Assembly (NCBI RefSeq): GCF_008039615.1
Contig: NZ_VDUZ01000005.1
Span: 180,857-244,856 of the forward strand
DNA: 64,000 nucleotides
Reading direction: 5' to 3'
Source of the DNA: Vineibacter terrae
GTDB lineage: Bacteria; Pseudomonadota; Alphaproteobacteria; Reyranellales; Reyranellaceae
Shown here piece after piece: positions 1 to 8,726 of the stretch; position 1 is the first letter of the stretch; each line of letters opens with the position of its first letter. Below the pieces are notes generated by a model. That model had not been told where the DNA came from. It did not search any database and was given only the letters and a program-made list of their open reading frames with translations. A program made the position numbers and the translations under genes.

Positions 1-143
1 TCGCCCGCCTTGCGCCACACCTCGCGGCTGACGATGCCGTCCTTCTCCCATTGCGCGTGATAGGGCGCGATCTCCTTGTCGATGAACCGCCGCGCCGTGG
101 TGCGGAACTGCTCGTGCTCGGTCGTGTAGGGCAGGGTCTGCAT
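1..143 (-). CDS. Acyl-CoA dehydrogenase, N-terminal fragment
   Basis: The gene runs off the left edge, so only about 47 N-terminal residues are visible. They begin MQTLPYTTEHEQFRTTARRF and contain the F-x-E/D-K-E-I-A-P-x-x-x-x-W-E pattern typical of the N-terminal alpha domain of acyl-CoA dehydrogenases, flavoenzymes that oxidise acyl-CoA to enoyl-CoA. The start is fixed by an AAAGGAGG ribosome site just upstream. It is transcribed divergently from the TetR gene at 268 and sits near an acyl-CoA ligase, so it is probably part of a TetR-controlled acyl-CoA degradation unit. The substrate cannot be told from this fragment. Confidence 0.8.
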   Translation of the reverse strand, partial: MQTLPYTTEHEQFRTTARRFIDKEIAPYHAQWEKDGIVSREVWRKAG

Positions 144-185
144 GTGCCTCCTTTGGGGCGGTCTCGCCGGACTGGCAATGCGACT

Positions 186-208
186 TATTAGTTGACCGTT
201 TTCTAATA
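186..208. promoter_or_regulatory. Candidate TetR operator in divergent promoter
   Basis: TATTAG (186-191) and its exact inverse CTAATA (203-208) flank an 11-base spacer containing TTGACCG. The site lies in the AT-richer gap between the divergent acyl-CoA dehydrogenase and TetR genes, where a local TetR regulator would be expected to bind. The assignment is by position and symmetry only. Confidence 0.5.
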
Positions 209-267
209 GGCTCGTGTCAAGCTGCAAGTTGCGCAGCGCGGCCCCCGGCTGATGAGGCAGCATCGAC

Positions 268-921
268 ATGAAGACGGCGGCGGTGAGGGCCAAGGAGGCG
301 GCGGCGCCGGTCGCGCCGCGGCAGCGGCGCACGCAGGCCGAGCGGCGGGAGGAGGCCGGGCGCCTGATGCTCGAGGCCGCGACCCGCATCGTCGCCGACA
401 AGGGGCTGGACGAGTTCACCCTGGCCGACGTCGCCGACGCCGCCGGCTACAGCCGCGGCCTGCCGATCCACTATTTCGGCTCGAAGGCGGACCTCATCGC
501 GGCCATATCGGGCCATATCAGGGAGTGGTTCTTCGCCGGCCTGAAGGCGCGCGCCGGCCGCCGCCCCGGCCTCGCCAACCTGATCGCCGGCATCGATTTC
601 TACTTCGACGCCTGCCGGCGCGAGCCCGTCATGCTGCGGGCGCTGCAGACCGTGCTGGCGGGCGGGCTGAACAAGCCGGCGCTGGTCGATGCGATCGCGG
701 CACTGAACCGCGACTCCGCCGGCGCGATCGCGACGGACATCCGCGCCGGCATCGCCAACGGCGAGATCCGCCGCGGCGTCGACCCGGACACCTGGTCGAT
801 CCTGGTGCTCGCCGCCGTGCGCGGCGTGATCGCGCAGTGGCTGGTGGCGCCGGCGCAGGTGGACGTGGCGGCGCTGCGCGCCGATTTCGTCGCATCGCTG
901 CGGCGCAGCTTCGCGCCCTGA
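268..921 (+). CDS. TetR/AcrR family transcriptional regulator
   Basis: A 217-residue protein with a TetR-type helix-turn-helix at about residues 35-77. The recognition-helix block YSRGLPIHYFGSKADLI (residues 61-77) is characteristic of the family. The C-terminal ligand domain (80-217) is diverse, as usual, so the effector is unknown. It diverges from an acyl-CoA dehydrogenase and is followed after 49 bases by an acyl-CoA ligase, so an acyl-CoA or related aromatic or fatty acid ligand is the likely inducer (inference). An upstream inverted repeat at 186-208 may be its operator. The N-terminus is rich in Ala, Arg and Lys. Confidence 0.88.
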   Translation: MKTAAVRAKEAAAPVAPRQRRTQAERREEAGRLMLEAATRIVADKGLDEFTLADVADAAGYSRGLPIHYFGSKADLIAAISGHIREWFFAGLKARAGRRPGLANLIAGIDFYFDACRREPVMLRALQTVLAGGLNKPALVDAIAALNRDSAGAIATDIRAGIANGEIRRGVDPDTWSILVLAAVRGVIAQWLVAPAQVDVAALRADFVASLRRSFAP

Positions 922-970
922 TCGCCGCGCGGCGCTCGATATCCAAGAGGGAACGGACGGAGGAAACACC

Positions 971-2536
971 ATGAGCCACCCGGTTCTGCAGGCGCCCACG
1001 GCCACGACCATGACCTTGCGGGCGCTGGCCCGCTTCCCCGACCGTCAGGCCTTCGTGTGGGACGGCGGCAGCCTGACCTATGCCGCGACGCTGCGCCTGA
1101 TCGGCCGGCTGCAGGCGGCAATGGCGGCGTCAGGCCTCAGGAAGGGCCAGACGATGGCATGCCTGGCCGCCAACAGCGCCGAGACCTGGTGCGCCGGCGT
1201 GGCGGCGCAGGCGCTGGGGCTGGTGGTCACCTGGCTGCACCCCCTGGGCTCGCTCGGCGACCATCTCGACGTCGTTGCCGATTCGGGGGCCGAGGCGCTG
1301 ATCGTCGACCCGCGCACGCACGGCCAGCGCGGTGGCGAGCTCGCCGCCCAGGCTGCCGACCGGCTGCGCACCGTGCTCACCATGGGCCGCGCCGATTTCG
1401 GCCACGACGTGATGGCGGCGGCCGAGAAGCTGGGCGAGGCCAGCCCCGTCGACCTCACCGACCCCGACGACTTCGCCCTCATCAACTACACCGGCGGCAC
1501 CACGGGCAAGTCCAAGGGCGCGATCCGCCGCCATCGCTCGGTGGCGGCCAGCACCCTGGCGGTGGCGGCGGGCTTCGAGTTTCCGGCCGTGCCGCGCTAC
1601 CTGGCGGCCGCGCCCATCACGCATGTCTCGGGCAGCAAGGTGCTGCCCTCGCTGCTGTGTGGCGGCACGGTGCACCTGCTGAAGGGCTTCGACCCGGAGA
1701 AGTTCCTGGCCACCATCGCGCGCGAGAGGATCAACTGCACCTTGATGGTGCCGACGATGATCTACGTGCTGCTGGATCATCCGGCGCTGGACAGGACCGA
1801 CCTGTCGTCGCTGGAGCTGATCCTGTACGGCGCCTCGCCGATGTCGCCGACGCGGCTGGTCGAGGGGCTGGAGCGCATCGGCCCGGTGTTCAGCCAGCTC
1901 TACGGCCAGACCGAGTGCTACCCCGTGAGCGTGCTGCGCAAGGGCGACCATGACGCCAGGCGCCCGGAGCTGTTCGCCTCCTGCGGCTTTGCGTTGCCGT
2001 CCTGCGCCGTCAGCCTGCGCGACGAGGCCAACAACCCGGTGGCTCAGGGCGAGGCGGGCGAGATCTGCCTGCGCGCGCCGCATGCCATGGAGAGCTACTG
2101 GAACCGCCCCGAGCGGACCGAGGAGGTGTTCAAGGGCGGCTGGCTGCATACCGGCGACATCGCCCGTGCCGACGAGCGCGGCTATCTCTACATCGTCGAT
2201 CGCAAGAAGGACATGATCGTCTCGGGCGGCTTCAACATCTTCCCGCGCGAGGTCGAGGACGTGCTGGCCTCGCATCCCGACGTCGCCCAGGTGGCGGTGA
2301 TCGGCGTGCCGCATGAGAAGTGGGGAGAGGCCGTCACGGCGCTGGTCGTGGCCAAGGCAGGCACCAGGCCTTCGCCCGAGGCGCTGGCGCAGCTGGTGAA
2401 GTCCCGCAAGGGCGGCACGCATGCGCCCAAGCAGATCGAGATCGTCGACAGCCTGCCGCTCACCGCCGTCGGCAAGGTCGACAAGAAGGTGCTGCGCGCC
2501 AGGTACTGGGCCGGCCAGGCGCGGCAAGTCGGGTAG
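971..2536 (+). CDS. AMP-dependent acyl-CoA synthetase/ligase (FadD-like)
   Basis: A 521-residue ANL-superfamily enzyme that would activate a carboxylic acid with ATP to an acyl-adenylate and then transfer it to CoA. The adenylation P-loop YTGGTTGKSKG lies at residues 173-183, LYGQTEC near 313, the GWLHTGD motif near 390, and the C-terminal catalytic lysine block PLTAVGKVDKK near 496. Length and motif order are normal for the family. A GGACGGAGGA ribosome site precedes the ATG. It follows the TetR gene in the same direction and faces an acyl-CoA dehydrogenase, suggesting a small acid-degradation regulon. Chain length or aromatic preference cannot be read from the sequence. Confidence 0.9.
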   Translation: MSHPVLQAPTATTMTLRALARFPDRQAFVWDGGSLTYAATLRLIGRLQAAMAASGLRKGQTMACLAANSAETWCAGVAAQALGLVVTWLHPLGSLGDHLDVVADSGAEALIVDPRTHGQRGGELAAQAADRLRTVLTMGRADFGHDVMAAAEKLGEASPVDLTDPDDFALINYTGGTTGKSKGAIRRHRSVAASTLAVAAGFEFPAVPRYLAAAPITHVSGSKVLPSLLCGGTVHLLKGFDPEKFLATIARERINCTLMVPTMIYVLLDHPALDRTDLSSLELILYGASPMSPTRLVEGLERIGPVFSQLYGQTECYPVSVLRKGDHDARRPELFASCGFALPSCAVSLRDEANNPVAQGEAGEICLRAPHAMESYWNRPERTEEVFKGGWLHTGDIARADERGYLYIVDRKKDMIVSGGFNIFPREVEDVLASHPDVAQVAVIGVPHEKWGEAVTALVVAKAGTRPSPEALAQLVKSRKGGTHAPKQIEIVDSLPLTAVGKVDKKVLRARYWAGQARQVG

Positions 2537-2673
2537 GCCGCGCCGCCGCGCAGCGACTGGCGCCGTCGCTTGTGCGCTGGGGGTCGGCGCAGGCTGCCCG
2601 AAATCCGGAACGGGGACCATCCGACACTGTATTCTACCGGCGGCTGGGCCGGCCCAGCGCTTCCGGGAACCAG

Positions 2674-4590
2674 ATGGGCCTCGTGATGATCCGCCGGGTA
2701 TATCGATCACGTGTTCGGATTTGGGCGTGCCTGTTGCCGCTTGCAGCGTACGTGGCTTGGGTCACCCGGCCGCTCGCCCAGACATCCGACACCACATCGC
2801 CGCTGCCCCAGGCGCAACGTCTTCCTGCCGTGCCGTCGGTGGTGAGCACGTTTGCCGGCGGCGATGGGCCGGGGCGGCCCGGCGGCACCATCGAAGTGCT
2901 GGCGGGGTCCGACCGCGAAACGCGCATGATGACGCTCCTGGGCTATACGCGGCTCATCGCCTTCGGTCCCGATCTGACGCTGCGGCCGGACATTCTGGAG
3001 TCCTATGTCGTCGAGGAGGGACGGCGCTTCACGTTCCGGCTGCGTCCCGGCCATCGCTGGTCGGATGGTCATCCCTTCACGGCCGAGGATTTTCGCTATT
3101 GGTGGGAGGACGTCGCCAACAATCGCGACCTCAACCCCAACGGTCCGACGGTCGAGATGCTGGTCGATGGCCGGCCGCCGGCGTTCGAGGTGATCGACGC
3201 CCAAACCGTCCGGTTCACCTGGCATGCGCCGAACCCCTATTTCCTTGAAGCTCAGGCGCGCGCCCTGCCGCTCTTCATCTACCGGCCGGCGCACTACCTG
3301 CGCCAGTTCCATGTCCGATACGCGCAACCCGCGGCATTGCGGGCGGCGATGCAGCGGTACCAGACGAGCGACTGGGCGAGTCTGCACCATCGGCTCGACC
3401 AGATGTACGTCAACGACAATCCCGATATGCCATCGCTGCTGCCCTGGGTTCCCAGGACGCGGCCGCCCTCGACCCGGCTGGTTTTCGAGCGCAACGTCTA
3501 TTATCACCGAATCGACGAACGTGGCGTGCAGCTGCCCTATATCGATCGCGTGATCCTCAACGTCGTCGCGCCCTCGGTCATTCCGCTCAAGGCCGGCACG
3601 GGAGAAGCCGACCTGCAGACCAGCTACTTGAAGTTCGACAACTACACCTATCTCAAGAAGGGCTCGAACAGCTTCCCGTTCGAGGTCTACCTGTGGGAGA
3701 CCGGCACGGGATCGGAGCTGGCACTGTATCCGAATTTCAATCACGCCGATCCCGTCCTGCGCAAGCTGTTCCGCGACGCTCGCTTCCGTCGCGCGCTGTC
3801 GCTGTCGATCGACCGCGAGGAGATCAACGAGGCGGTGTTCCTCGGCCTTGCTCACCCCAGCAACAATACGGTGCGGCCCGATTCGGCCCTGTACCGCCGC
3901 GAGTACGGCGAGAAGTGGGCGACATTCGATCCGCAGCAGGCCAATCGCCTGCTCGACGAGCTCGGGCTTGTCCGGCGCGGGCGCGACATCCGCCTGCGGC
4001 CTGACGGCCGTCCGCTGGAACTGGTCGTCGAGATGTCGGGCGATACCAAGGAGCAAGCCGACGTCCTCAGCCTGATCGCCTCGACGTGGCGTCAGGTCGG
4101 GATCAAGATGGTGTACCGCAATCAGTCGCGCGACCTGCTGCGCCAGCGCGTCACCGCAGGCCAGACCATGATCGCGGTGTGGGCCGGCGTGGAAAATGCC
4201 ATGCCGACGGCCACCTCGAGCCCGCGCGAATTCGTGCCAGCGACGCAAGGCGATCTGCAGTGGCCGCGTTGGGGACTGTACCGCGAGAGCAACGGCAAGG
4301 CGGGCGAGCCCTGCGACCAGCCGGAGGTGCAGCGCCTGATCGATCTGCTGGGAAAGTGGGAGCGCGCGACGGATGAAGCGGATCAGCGCGCGATCTGGCA
4401 CGAACTATTGGCCGCGCATGCCGATCAGCAGTTCACCATCGGGGTCATAGCCCGATCGCAGCAGCCGGTGGTCGTCAGCCGCCGGCTGCGCAATGTGCCG
4501 CGCAAGGGTATCTACAGCTGGCATCCCGGTGCCTACTTCGGAATCTATCGCCCGGACACGTTCTGGCTCGATGGCGATCGGCCTCGATAG
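2674..4590 (+). CDS. ABC transporter substrate-binding protein, family 5 (peptide/opine type)
   Basis: A 638-residue protein with an N-terminal hydrophobic segment (IWACLLPLAAYVAWV) followed by a probable cleavage region, so it is exported or membrane-anchored. The mature part resembles SBP_bac_5 proteins that deliver peptides, opines or other solutes to Opp/Dpp-type importers: a lobe I beginning with GTIEVLAGSD, and the R-x-G-x-x-W-S-D-G-x-P-F-T-A-x-D-F block around residues 115-140. No permease or ATPase gene lies beside it, so it is an orphan. The ATG at 2674 has a weak ribosome site; ATG 2686 is an alternative. The open frame continues far upstream, but that part is a shadow of the ligase gene. 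Confidence 0.8.
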   Translation: MGLVMIRRVYRSRVRIWACLLPLAAYVAWVTRPLAQTSDTTSPLPQAQRLPAVPSVVSTFAGGDGPGRPGGTIEVLAGSDRETRMMTLLGYTRLIAFGPDLTLRPDILESYVVEEGRRFTFRLRPGHRWSDGHPFTAEDFRYWWEDVANNRDLNPNGPTVEMLVDGRPPAFEVIDAQTVRFTWHAPNPYFLEAQARALPLFIYRPAHYLRQFHVRYAQPAALRAAMQRYQTSDWASLHHRLDQMYVNDNPDMPSLLPWVPRTRPPSTRLVFERNVYYHRIDERGVQLPYIDRVILNVVAPSVIPLKAGTGEADLQTSYLKFDNYTYLKKGSNSFPFEVYLWETGTGSELALYPNFNHADPVLRKLFRDARFRRALSLSIDREEINEAVFLGLAHPSNNTVRPDSALYRREYGEKWATFDPQQANRLLDELGLVRRGRDIRLRPDGRPLELVVEMSGDTKEQADVLSLIASTWRQVGIKMVYRNQSRDLLRQRVTAGQTMIAVWAGVENAMPTATSSPREFVPATQGDLQWPRWGLYRESNGKAGEPCDQPEVQRLIDLLGKWERATDEADQRAIWHELLAAHADQQFTIGVIARSQQPVVVSRRLRNVPRKGIYSWHPGAYFGIYRPDTFWLDGDRPR

Positions 4591-4644
4591 CGCACGACGG
4601 CGCCCGGCACGGTGGTATCGTAAATGATGGACTGACCCGGCGAT

Positions 4645-5877
4645 CTAACGGGGAGCGGGCATCGGATAGCAGCGTGTCACCGCATCGAACGGGCCGTGGG
4701 CGGCGAGGCGCTGCGCCAGGGCATGGCGGTGGACCTCGGACGGGCCGTCATAGATGCGGAACGGACGGATATCGCGGTAGATGCGCTCGATGACCGTGTC
4801 CCGGGTTATCCCGATCGAGCCCAGGATCTGCAGGCAGCGGTCGACAATTCTGCCGAGCAGCTCCGAGCACAGCACCTTGGTCATGCTGGTCTCGTTGCGC
4901 GCGTAGTCGCCGCGGTCGAGCAGCCAAGCCGCCTGCCAGACCGCGAGGCGGCACACATGCAGGTCGATCTCGTTGTCCGCCAGCATGAAGCCGACGCCCT
5001 GATGCTCGATCAGCGTCTTGCCGAACGAATGGCGGCGGCCGGCATGCGCGACGGCGATGGCATGGCAGCGCGCCGCCTGGCCCAGCCAGCGCATGCAATG
5101 CGTGAGGCGTGCCGGCCCCAGCCGCACCTGCGCGTTGCGGAAGCCCTGGCCGACCTGCCCGAGCACGTCCTCATGGGGCACGAAGAGGCCATCGAAGGTC
5201 ACCTCGGCATGGCCGCCGGGCGTGTTCGAATCGATCGTCTCGAGCATCCGGTCGATCTTGAAGGCGGGATCGCCGGCATCCGTCAGGAACATGGTCGCGC
5301 CCAGGTCGCGGCCGGCCACGTCGAACGTGCGCGCCATCACGATGTTGAGCGTGGCGCCGATCGCCGCGCTGATCATGTACTTGCGGCCGGAGATGACGTA
5401 GCCGCCGTTGACCTCGCGCGCCTGCGTCTGCAGCAGCGACGGATCGGACCCGGCGCCGTCGGTCGCGGTCTCCGTCATGGAGAAGACCGTCCTGATCCGG
5501 CCGGCGACGATATCGGGCAGCCAGCGCGCCTTCTGCTCCGGCGTCGCCACCTGATGGAGCAGGTTGACGTTGCCCTCGTCGGGCGCCTGGATGTTGAACG
5601 CGAGCGGTCCCAGCGGCGACCAGCTCGCGGCCTCGAACACGACCGCCATCGATCGGTGGTCGAGCCCCAGGCCGCCGTATTCCCTGGGGCCATGCGGCGA
5701 CAGCAGCCCCGCGGCCCGGGTCAGCGCCACCATCTCCTCGCGCAGTGAATCCTCGACGGTGTAGACGCCGTTGCGCGGGTCGTTCTCGAAGGGGACGATC
5801 TTGTCCGTCACGAACTCCAGCACGCGCTGGCGCAGCGTCGCGAGCTCCTGCGGCAATTCGAAATCAATCATCGGCAT
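4645..5877 (-). CDS. Acyl-CoA dehydrogenase with Asp at the catalytic-base position (ACAD10/11-like)
   Basis: About 410 residues with a full acyl-CoA dehydrogenase layout: N-terminal helices, the FAD-binding beta region with FSMTETATDGAGSDPS, and the C-terminal helices ending in R-x-Y-D-G-P-S-E-V-H-R. In most family members the catalytic base is the Glu of a Y-E-G motif; here it is Asp (about residue 377), as in ACAD10/ACAD11. The gene overlaps the end of the upstream kinase-like gene by 14 bases (ATG at 5877; ATG 5871 also possible), so the two are translationally coupled. ACAD10/11 fuse these two domains and, like the Lva levulinate enzymes, act on 4-hydroxyacyl-CoA via a phosphorylated intermediate. 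A similar job here is inference. Confidence 0.85.
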   Translation of the reverse strand: MPMIDFELPQELATLRQRVLEFVTDKIVPFENDPRNGVYTVEDSLREEMVALTRAAGLLSPHGPREYGGLGLDHRSMAVVFEAASWSPLGPLAFNIQAPDEGNVNLLHQVATPEQKARWLPDIVAGRIRTVFSMTETATDGAGSDPSLLQTQAREVNGGYVISGRKYMISAAIGATLNIVMARTFDVAGRDLGATMFLTDAGDPAFKIDRMLETIDSNTPGGHAEVTFDGLFVPHEDVLGQVGQGFRNAQVRLGPARLTHCMRWLGQAARCHAIAVAHAGRRHSFGKTLIEHQGVGFMLADNEIDLHVCRLAVWQAAWLLDRGDYARNETSMTKVLCSELLGRIVDRCLQILGSIGITRDTVIERIYRDIRPFRIYDGPSEVHRHALAQRLAAHGPFDAVTRCYPMPAPR

Positions 5878-6904
5878 GATCCTGCTGAAGAAGAAGCTTC
5901 GCGCGGCGCAGCAGCGACGGGATGGCGAGCGCGAAGCGCTCCCAAGTCGGATCGACCCGGCGGCCGTTGCGGTGGAGCTTGAGGTTGAGCCCGGCGATCG
6001 CGCCCATGCGGAAATGGGCGAAGGCCTGATGCCAGGCGAGGCGGTCGAGCGCCGGTCCGCCGGCGGCACGATAGGCCTGGATCAGGTCGGCCTGAGGCGG
6101 CGGTCCGTGCGGGCGCCATTGCGGATGCCAGGCATCGGCATCGGCGATCATCATGTACCAGCCGATATCGAGCCCCTGCGGGCCGATGACCGCCAGATCC
6201 CAGTCGACGACTCCCGCGAGCCGGCCCTGCTCGAACAGGATATTGCCGGGCTGGAAGTCGCCATGGACCAGCCCGACCGGGCTTGCCGTGGGCATCGTCC
6301 CGCCCAGCCTGTCGGCCAGGTCGTGGCAGGCCTCCCGCCACTGCGCATCCTCGGCGTGGCGGACCAGCGCCGTCCATCGCGCCAGCTCGCTTTCCAGCGT
6401 CACCGGTTCTTCCCAGCCGCCCAGCACGGCGCGCCAGTCCAGCCGATGGAAGTCCGCCAGGCTCTCGATGCCGCTGGTCCAGAGACGGGGGATCAGCGCC
6501 GGCGTCTCGAGGAAGCTGGCGTCGGGCTCCCAGACGATGAAGGTGCGGCCCGGCAGCCGCTCCATGATGATGAACGGGCTCCCCAGCGCCGCGTCGTCGG
6601 CGCTGGCCCAGCGTATCGCGGGGACCGGCAGGCCGCTTGCGTGCAGCGCCTTGAGCAGCGGCGCCTGACGGTAGATGTCCGTGCTGCCGCGCCGCGGAAC
6701 GCCCACCGGCGCCAGCTTCAGGATGTACCGGCCGGCCACGCCGGCGGCACCGGCCAGGTCGACGCCGAAGGTGAGCCCGGCATGGCCGTCGGCCATCGGC
6801 GCGATGTCCGTGCAATGAACGGGTGCAGGTTCCGCCGTCTTGAAGAAGATATCCAGCCGCGCACGCAGCGACGCAAGCGGTCCTTGCGCTGGAGCACCCA
6901 CCAT
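5864..6904 (-). CDS. Aminoglycoside-phosphotransferase-fold kinase, likely 4-hydroxyacyl-CoA kinase-like
   Basis: A 346-residue APH/choline-kinase fold protein. The ATP-anchoring lysine lies in YILKL (about residue 63), the catalytic loop VHGDFQPGN at about 213-221 with the catalytic Asp near 216, and the metal-binding VVDWDLA with Asp near 234. ATG 6904 is preferred because GAAGGTGG lies just upstream; in-frame starts exist at 6964 (ATG) and 7015 (TTG). It overlaps the acyl-CoA dehydrogenase gene. APH domains next to or fused with ACADs (ACAD10/11, LvaA with LvaC) phosphorylate hydroxyacyl-CoA rather than antibiotics, so antibiotic resistance is unlikely. The real substrate is not shown by the sequence. 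Confidence 0.85.
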   Translation of the reverse strand: MVGAPAQGPLASLRARLDIFFKTAEPAPVHCTDIAPMADGHAGLTFGVDLAGAAGVAGRYILKLAPVGVPRRGSTDIYRQAPLLKALHASGLPVPAIRWASADDAALGSPFIIMERLPGRTFIVWEPDASFLETPALIPRLWTSGIESLADFHRLDWRAVLGGWEEPVTLESELARWTALVRHAEDAQWREACHDLADRLGGTMPTASPVGLVHGDFQPGNILFEQGRLAGVVDWDLAVIGPQGLDIGWYMMIADADAWHPQWRPHGPPPQADLIQAYRAAGGPALDRLAWHQAFAHFRMGAIAGLNLKLHRNGRRVDPTWERFALAIPSLLRRAKLLLQQDHADD

Positions 6905-7075
6905 TTCCACCTTCGCGTCGTTGCGTGACGAGCCGGCGAGATCGCGCGAAAGCGGCCGGCGCATGCCGGCCGTCGCTGCGCAATTCAGGATCGCAGCGGG
7001 GCTGCGGCCTGGCAATAGATCGCCGTTGCGTTTCGTACCGCGTGGCGGACGTTGGCGTATTTTGGCGCTTGCCGC

Positions 7076-7945
7076 CTACTGCCAGTCGAGCAGGGCGCGT
7101 TCCAGGCGGTTCATCAGCGAGGTGATGCCCAGTCCCAGGAAGGCCAGCAGGAACAGCAGCCCCATGACGCCGTCCATGCTGAAGGTCGACTGCAGGTAGG
7201 CCAGGGTCTGGCCCAGGCCGTGCTCGGCGGCGATCAGCTCGGCGCCGACCACGCCCAGCAGCGCGAAGATCAGGCCCAGCCGGAAGCCGGAGAAGATCAC
7301 CGGCACGGCCGAGGGCAGCGTGACCTTGGTGAACACCTGCCGCGGCGTCGCGCCCAGCGCCTTGGGCAGCACCAGATGGTCGCTGTTGACGCTGCGGATG
7401 CCGGCCACCGTGGCCGACAGCACGATGAAGAAGGTCAGGCTGAAGCCGACCGCGACCTTCGAGCCGATGCCCAGGCCGAACCAGAGCAGGAACAGCGGCG
7501 CCAGCGCGATGCGCGGCATCGCGTTCAGCAGCGTGAGATAGGGCTCCGACGCCCGGTGGAAGCCGGGGAACACCATGAACAGCAGGCCGGTGGCGACGGC
7601 GCAGACGCTGCCGCCGACGAAGGCGATCACGGCCCCGGCCAGGGTGTAGCCGCGCCATAGCGTGCCGTCGGTGACGAAGCCCTTCCACAGATAGGCCGCG
7701 ATGCCCGACGGGCGGCCGAAGAAGGCCGGATCGAGCAGGCCCTGGCTGGCGGCGAGCTCCCACACCCCGATCAGCGCCGCGATGAACAGCGCATGCCGCA
7801 GCCACACAGGCACGGCGCGCAGGGCGTGCGAGCGGATGCGTGCGTGGGAGCGCCGGCTTCCAGCCGGCTCATGATCCGGCGCTCCGCGCCGGTGCCGGCT
7901 GGAAGCCGGCGCTCCCTTGATCGATACCAGCGTGCTAATGGACAT
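7076..7945 (-). CDS. ABC transporter permease, taurine/nitrate/sulfonate type
   Basis: A 289-residue inner-membrane permease of the SsuC/TauC type with about six membrane segments and the EAA loop near KALGATPRQVFTKVTLPSAVP that contacts the ATPase. Its ATG overlaps the stop of the upstream ATPase gene, so the start is well fixed. Oddly, codons 10-33 are built from a perfect 23-base inverted repeat (7846-7916) that stays in frame and adds a positively charged insert to the cytoplasmic N-terminus before the first membrane helix (ALFIAALIGVWELAAS). The neighbouring binding-protein gene is broken, so the importer may be inactive. Confidence 0.88.
   Translation of the reverse strand: MSISTLVSIKGAPASSRHRRGAPDHEPAGSRRSHARIRSHALRAVPVWLRHALFIAALIGVWELAASQGLLDPAFFGRPSGIAAYLWKGFVTDGTLWRGYTLAGAVIAFVGGSVCAVATGLLFMVFPGFHRASEPYLTLLNAMPRIALAPLFLLWFGLGIGSKVAVGFSLTFFIVLSATVAGIRSVNSDHLVLPKALGATPRQVFTKVTLPSAVPVIFSGFRLGLIFALLGVVGAELIAAEHGLGQTLAYLQSTFSMDGVMGLLFLLAFLGLGITSLMNRLERALLDWQ
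7846..7916. repeat. 23-bp perfect inverted repeat inside the permease gene
   Basis: Bases 7846-7868 and 7894-7916 are exact inverse copies, built around GCCGGCTTCCAGCCGGC. The 25-base centre holds a second small palindrome (CCGGCG...CGCCGG, 7876-7892). The whole element lies in codons 10-33 of the permease gene and does not interrupt its frame, like palindromic elements that insert into coding regions in some Alphaproteobacteria. No second copy was noticed in this window. Confidence 0.85.
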
Positions 7946-8726
7946 GGCCGGCCATCCCCTGCTCGAGCAGGCCCCAGAGGCGCCCGTAGAGCGTGTGGAA
8001 GCGCGGATCGTTCTGCAGCGCCCGGATGCTGCGCGGCCGCGGCAGGTCGATCGGCACGTCGGCCAGGATGCGGCCCGGCCGGGCGCTCATGACGATCACG
8101 CGGTCCGACAGCGCCACCGCCTCGGCCAGGTCGTGGGTCACGAACACGACGGTCTTGCGGTCCGCCGACCACAGGTCCATCAGCACGTCCTCGAGCTGCA
8201 GCTTGGTCTGGGCGTCGAGCGCGCCGAACGGCTCGTCCATCAGGAACACCGGGCTGTCGAGCACGAAGGTGCGCGCCAGCGCGCAGCGCTGGCGCATGCC
8301 GTGCGACAGCGCCTTGGGGTACTTGTCGGAGAAGGTGCCCAGGCCGACGCGCGCCAGCAGGGCCCGCGCGCGGGCCTTGCGCTCGGCCTTGGCGACGTTG
8401 CGCACCTCCAGGCCGTAGACGGCGTTGCCCAGCGCCGTGCGCCACGGCATCAGGCTGTCGCGCGCCAGCATGTAGGCGATGTCGGGGTTGCCCGGCCGCG
8501 GCGCCTTGCCCAGCACGCGCGCCTCGCCCTCCGGCGTCTCCGCCAGCAGACCGGTCAGCAGGTTCAGGATGGTGGTCTTGCCGCAGCCGCTGGGGCCGAC
8601 CAGCGAGACGAACTCGCCGGGGACGATGGTGAACGAGGCGTTGTCGACGGCCAGGACCGACGCGGCCGCGCCGCCGCCGAACCGCACGCTGAGGTCGCGC
8701 ACCTCGATGGCGCAGGCGGCGTCCAT
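7935..8726 (-). CDS. ABC transporter ATPase, taurine/nitrate/sulfonate type
   Basis: A 263-residue nucleotide-binding subunit. Walker A GPSGCGKTT lies at residues 44-52, a Q-loop-like region (YMLARDSLMPW) follows, the signature is LSHGMRQR with His in place of the usual Gly of LSGGQ, then Walker B VFLMDEP, the D-loop GALDAQ and the H-loop FVTHD. The LSHGM form is common in this importer class. The ATG (8724-8726) shares one base with the TGA of the binding-protein gene and its own stop overlaps the permease start, so the three genes form one tight operon. It would energise import of a sulfonate-like or related small anion. Confidence 0.9.
   Translation of the reverse strand: MDAACAIEVRDLSVRFGGGAAASVLAVDNASFTIVPGEFVSLVGPSGCGKTTILNLLTGLLAETPEGEARVLGKAPRPGNPDIAYMLARDSLMPWRTALGNAVYGLEVRNVAKAERKARARALLARVGLGTFSDKYPKALSHGMRQRCALARTFVLDSPVFLMDEPFGALDAQTKLQLEDVLMDLWSADRKTVVFVTHDLAEAVALSDRVIVMSARPGRILADVPIDLPRPRSIRALQNDPRFHTLYGRLWGLLEQGMAGHVH

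Noticed and set aside
2320..2673. N-terminal extension of the peptide-type binding protein frame into the ligase gene
   Set aside because: It reads the ligase gene in another frame; the signal segment and a plausible start begin at 2674-2686.
5864..6904. Antibiotic resistance by the aminoglycoside-phosphotransferase-like gene
   Set aside because: The overlap with an acyl-CoA dehydrogenase gene that has the ACAD11-type Asp points to hydroxyacyl-CoA metabolism.
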